Part shown: piece by piece, positions 5,437 to 6,068 of the stretch
Layout: the number at the start of each line of letters is the position of its first letter
How positions within the stretch are numbered: the first letter of the stretch is position 1
NCBI GenBank assembly: GCA_026713285.1
Contig: JAPOOT010000365.1
Span: 1-6,068 of the forward strand
DNA from: Gemmatimonadota bacterium
GTDB taxonomy: Bacteria > JAAXHH01
Length of the DNA: 6,068 nt
Direction of reading: 5' to 3'
The notes under the pieces: generated by a model
The model's database searches: none
What the model saw: the letters and a program-made list of their open reading frames with translations, nothing else
What the model was told of the DNA's origin: nothing
Position numbers and translations under genes: made by a program

Positions 5437-6068
5437 ATGGCAGACCAAGACCCTAAGGGCGTGTATACCATCGCGCCGACCCCGTTCGAAGAGGACGGCA
5501 GCCTGGACAAGGGCAGCCTGTCGACGCTGACCGATTTCCTGATCGATCTGGGTATCGACGGTATTACCATACTTGGCGTCATGGGTGAGACCAGCAAGCT
5601 GGTGGAATCCGAACGGGACCAGGTGATCGCCGGCGTGGTCGAGGCGGCGGATGGCCGCATCCCCATCTGCGTGGGAACCAGCCACACGGGAACGGACGGT
5701 TGCGTCGCGCTCAGCAGGCGGGCGGAGGAACTGGGCGCTTCCTCGCTCATGGTGGCGCCGTCCAAGCTGGCCAAGGGTACGGACGAGGCATTGCTCGCCC
5801 ACTACCTCAAGGTGGCGGATGCGGTGTCGCTGCCGATCGTGGTGCAGGATCACCCCACCAGCAGCGGGGTCCTGATGAGCATCGACTTCATCGGGGCTAT
5901 CGCCGACCGCTCCTCGCAGTGCCGTTTTCTGAAATTGGAGGAAGAACCGTCGCCGAGGAAGGCAAGCCAGGTGCTCGCGGCCAATCCGAACGTGGAGATC
6001 TTCGGCGGCCTGGGCGGCGTCATGCTCCTCGAGGAATTGCGCCACGGATGCATGGGCACCATGACCGG
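5437..6068 (+). CDS. DHDPS/NanA-family lyase or synthase (3' end outside window)
   Basis: The ATG at 5437, with AAGGAAG (5426-5432) upstream, opens a frame without a stop to the window edge: 210 codons of a family usually 290-310 long. The family comprises (beta/alpha)8-barrel class I aldolases that form a Schiff base with 2-oxo acids, such as DapA, NanA and KDG aldolases. Visible landmarks are APTPFEEDGSLD (13-24), the GxxGE loop as GVMGE (47-51), AxxLGASSLMVAP (96-108) and the Schiff-base lysine K166 in FLKLEEEP. The catalytic Tyr of DapA (YNVP) is replaced: the equivalent segment reads QDHP (137-140). The Thr pair of the GTTGE loop is replaced by Val-Met. It is therefore a divergent paralogue and not the lysine-biosynthetic DapA; actual activity is unknown. 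It follows the amidohydrolase by 190 bp on the same strand and is probably part of the same catabolic group. Confidence 0.88.
   Translation, partial: MADQDPKGVYTIAPTPFEEDGSLDKGSLSTLTDFLIDLGIDGITILGVMGETSKLVESERDQVIAGVVEAADGRIPICVGTSHTGTDGCVALSRRAEELGASSLMVAPSKLAKGTDEALLAHYLKVADAVSLPIVVQDHPTSSGVLMSIDFIGAIADRSSQCRFLKLEEEPSPRKASQVLAANPNVEIFGGLGGVMLLEELRHGCMGTMT

Noticed and set aside
5392..6045. 217-codon open frame on the minus strand
   Set aside because: Antisense to the DHDPS-family gene, which shows the family motifs and a good ribosome binding site.
5437..6068. Lysine-biosynthesis dapA
   Set aside because: The catalytic Tyr and the Thr pair of the GTTGE loop are both missing, and the gene neighbours are catabolic.

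Overview
The window is GC-rich bacterial DNA, with an AT-richer patch around 1320-1620. It has compact genes, Shine-Dalgarno starts and two divergent transcription blocks. A signal-peptide DUF3299 protein, a DUF4382 putative lipoprotein and a LolD-like ABC ATPase point to a Gram-negative (diderm) cell. The family mix would fit an uncultured environmental lineage such as Latescibacterota, Gemmatimonadota or Poribacteria, but nothing here (no rRNA, no marker gene) fixes the taxonomy.

Left block, minus strand (1-1307). A DUF3299 exported protein (804-1307) is followed by a LolD/MacB-type ABC ATPase (657 to beyond base 1). The 146-bp gap between them holds a triplicated 24-bp hairpin repeat. From family knowledge, this pair resembles the ABC ATPase/permease/DUF3299 sets found in zinc-starvation operons of gammaproteobacteria. 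An FtsX-like permease is therefore expected just beyond the left edge.

Divergent control region (1308-1618). A good leftward promoter has a 12-bp palindrome over its -10 and a perfect 13-bp palindrome just downstream. A weaker rightward promoter leads to a possible 49-codon GTG-start ORF whose stop overlaps the start of the next gene (ATGA).

Right block, plus strand (1619-6068). In order it carries a DUF4382 protein with a C-terminal carboxypeptidase-regulatory-like domain (1619-2467), a lactonase_7 beta-propeller of the 6-phosphogluconolactonase family (2676-3692), an allantoinase/dihydroorotase-like cyclic amidohydrolase (3870-5246), and a DHDPS/NanA-family lyase running off the right edge (5437 onward). 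The last three look like a small catabolic set: lactone hydrolysis, cyclic-amide hydrolysis and a Schiff-base 2-oxo-acid lyase. The substrate cannot be named from sequence alone. The gaps between them (177 and 190 bp) contain short degenerate repeats and no clear terminator.

I found no tRNA, rRNA, CRISPR array, insertion sequence or phage gene. No wholly new system is evident. The best leads are the divergent control region with its coupled small ORF, the hairpin repeat, and two enzymes whose substrate-site residues depart from their textbook relatives.
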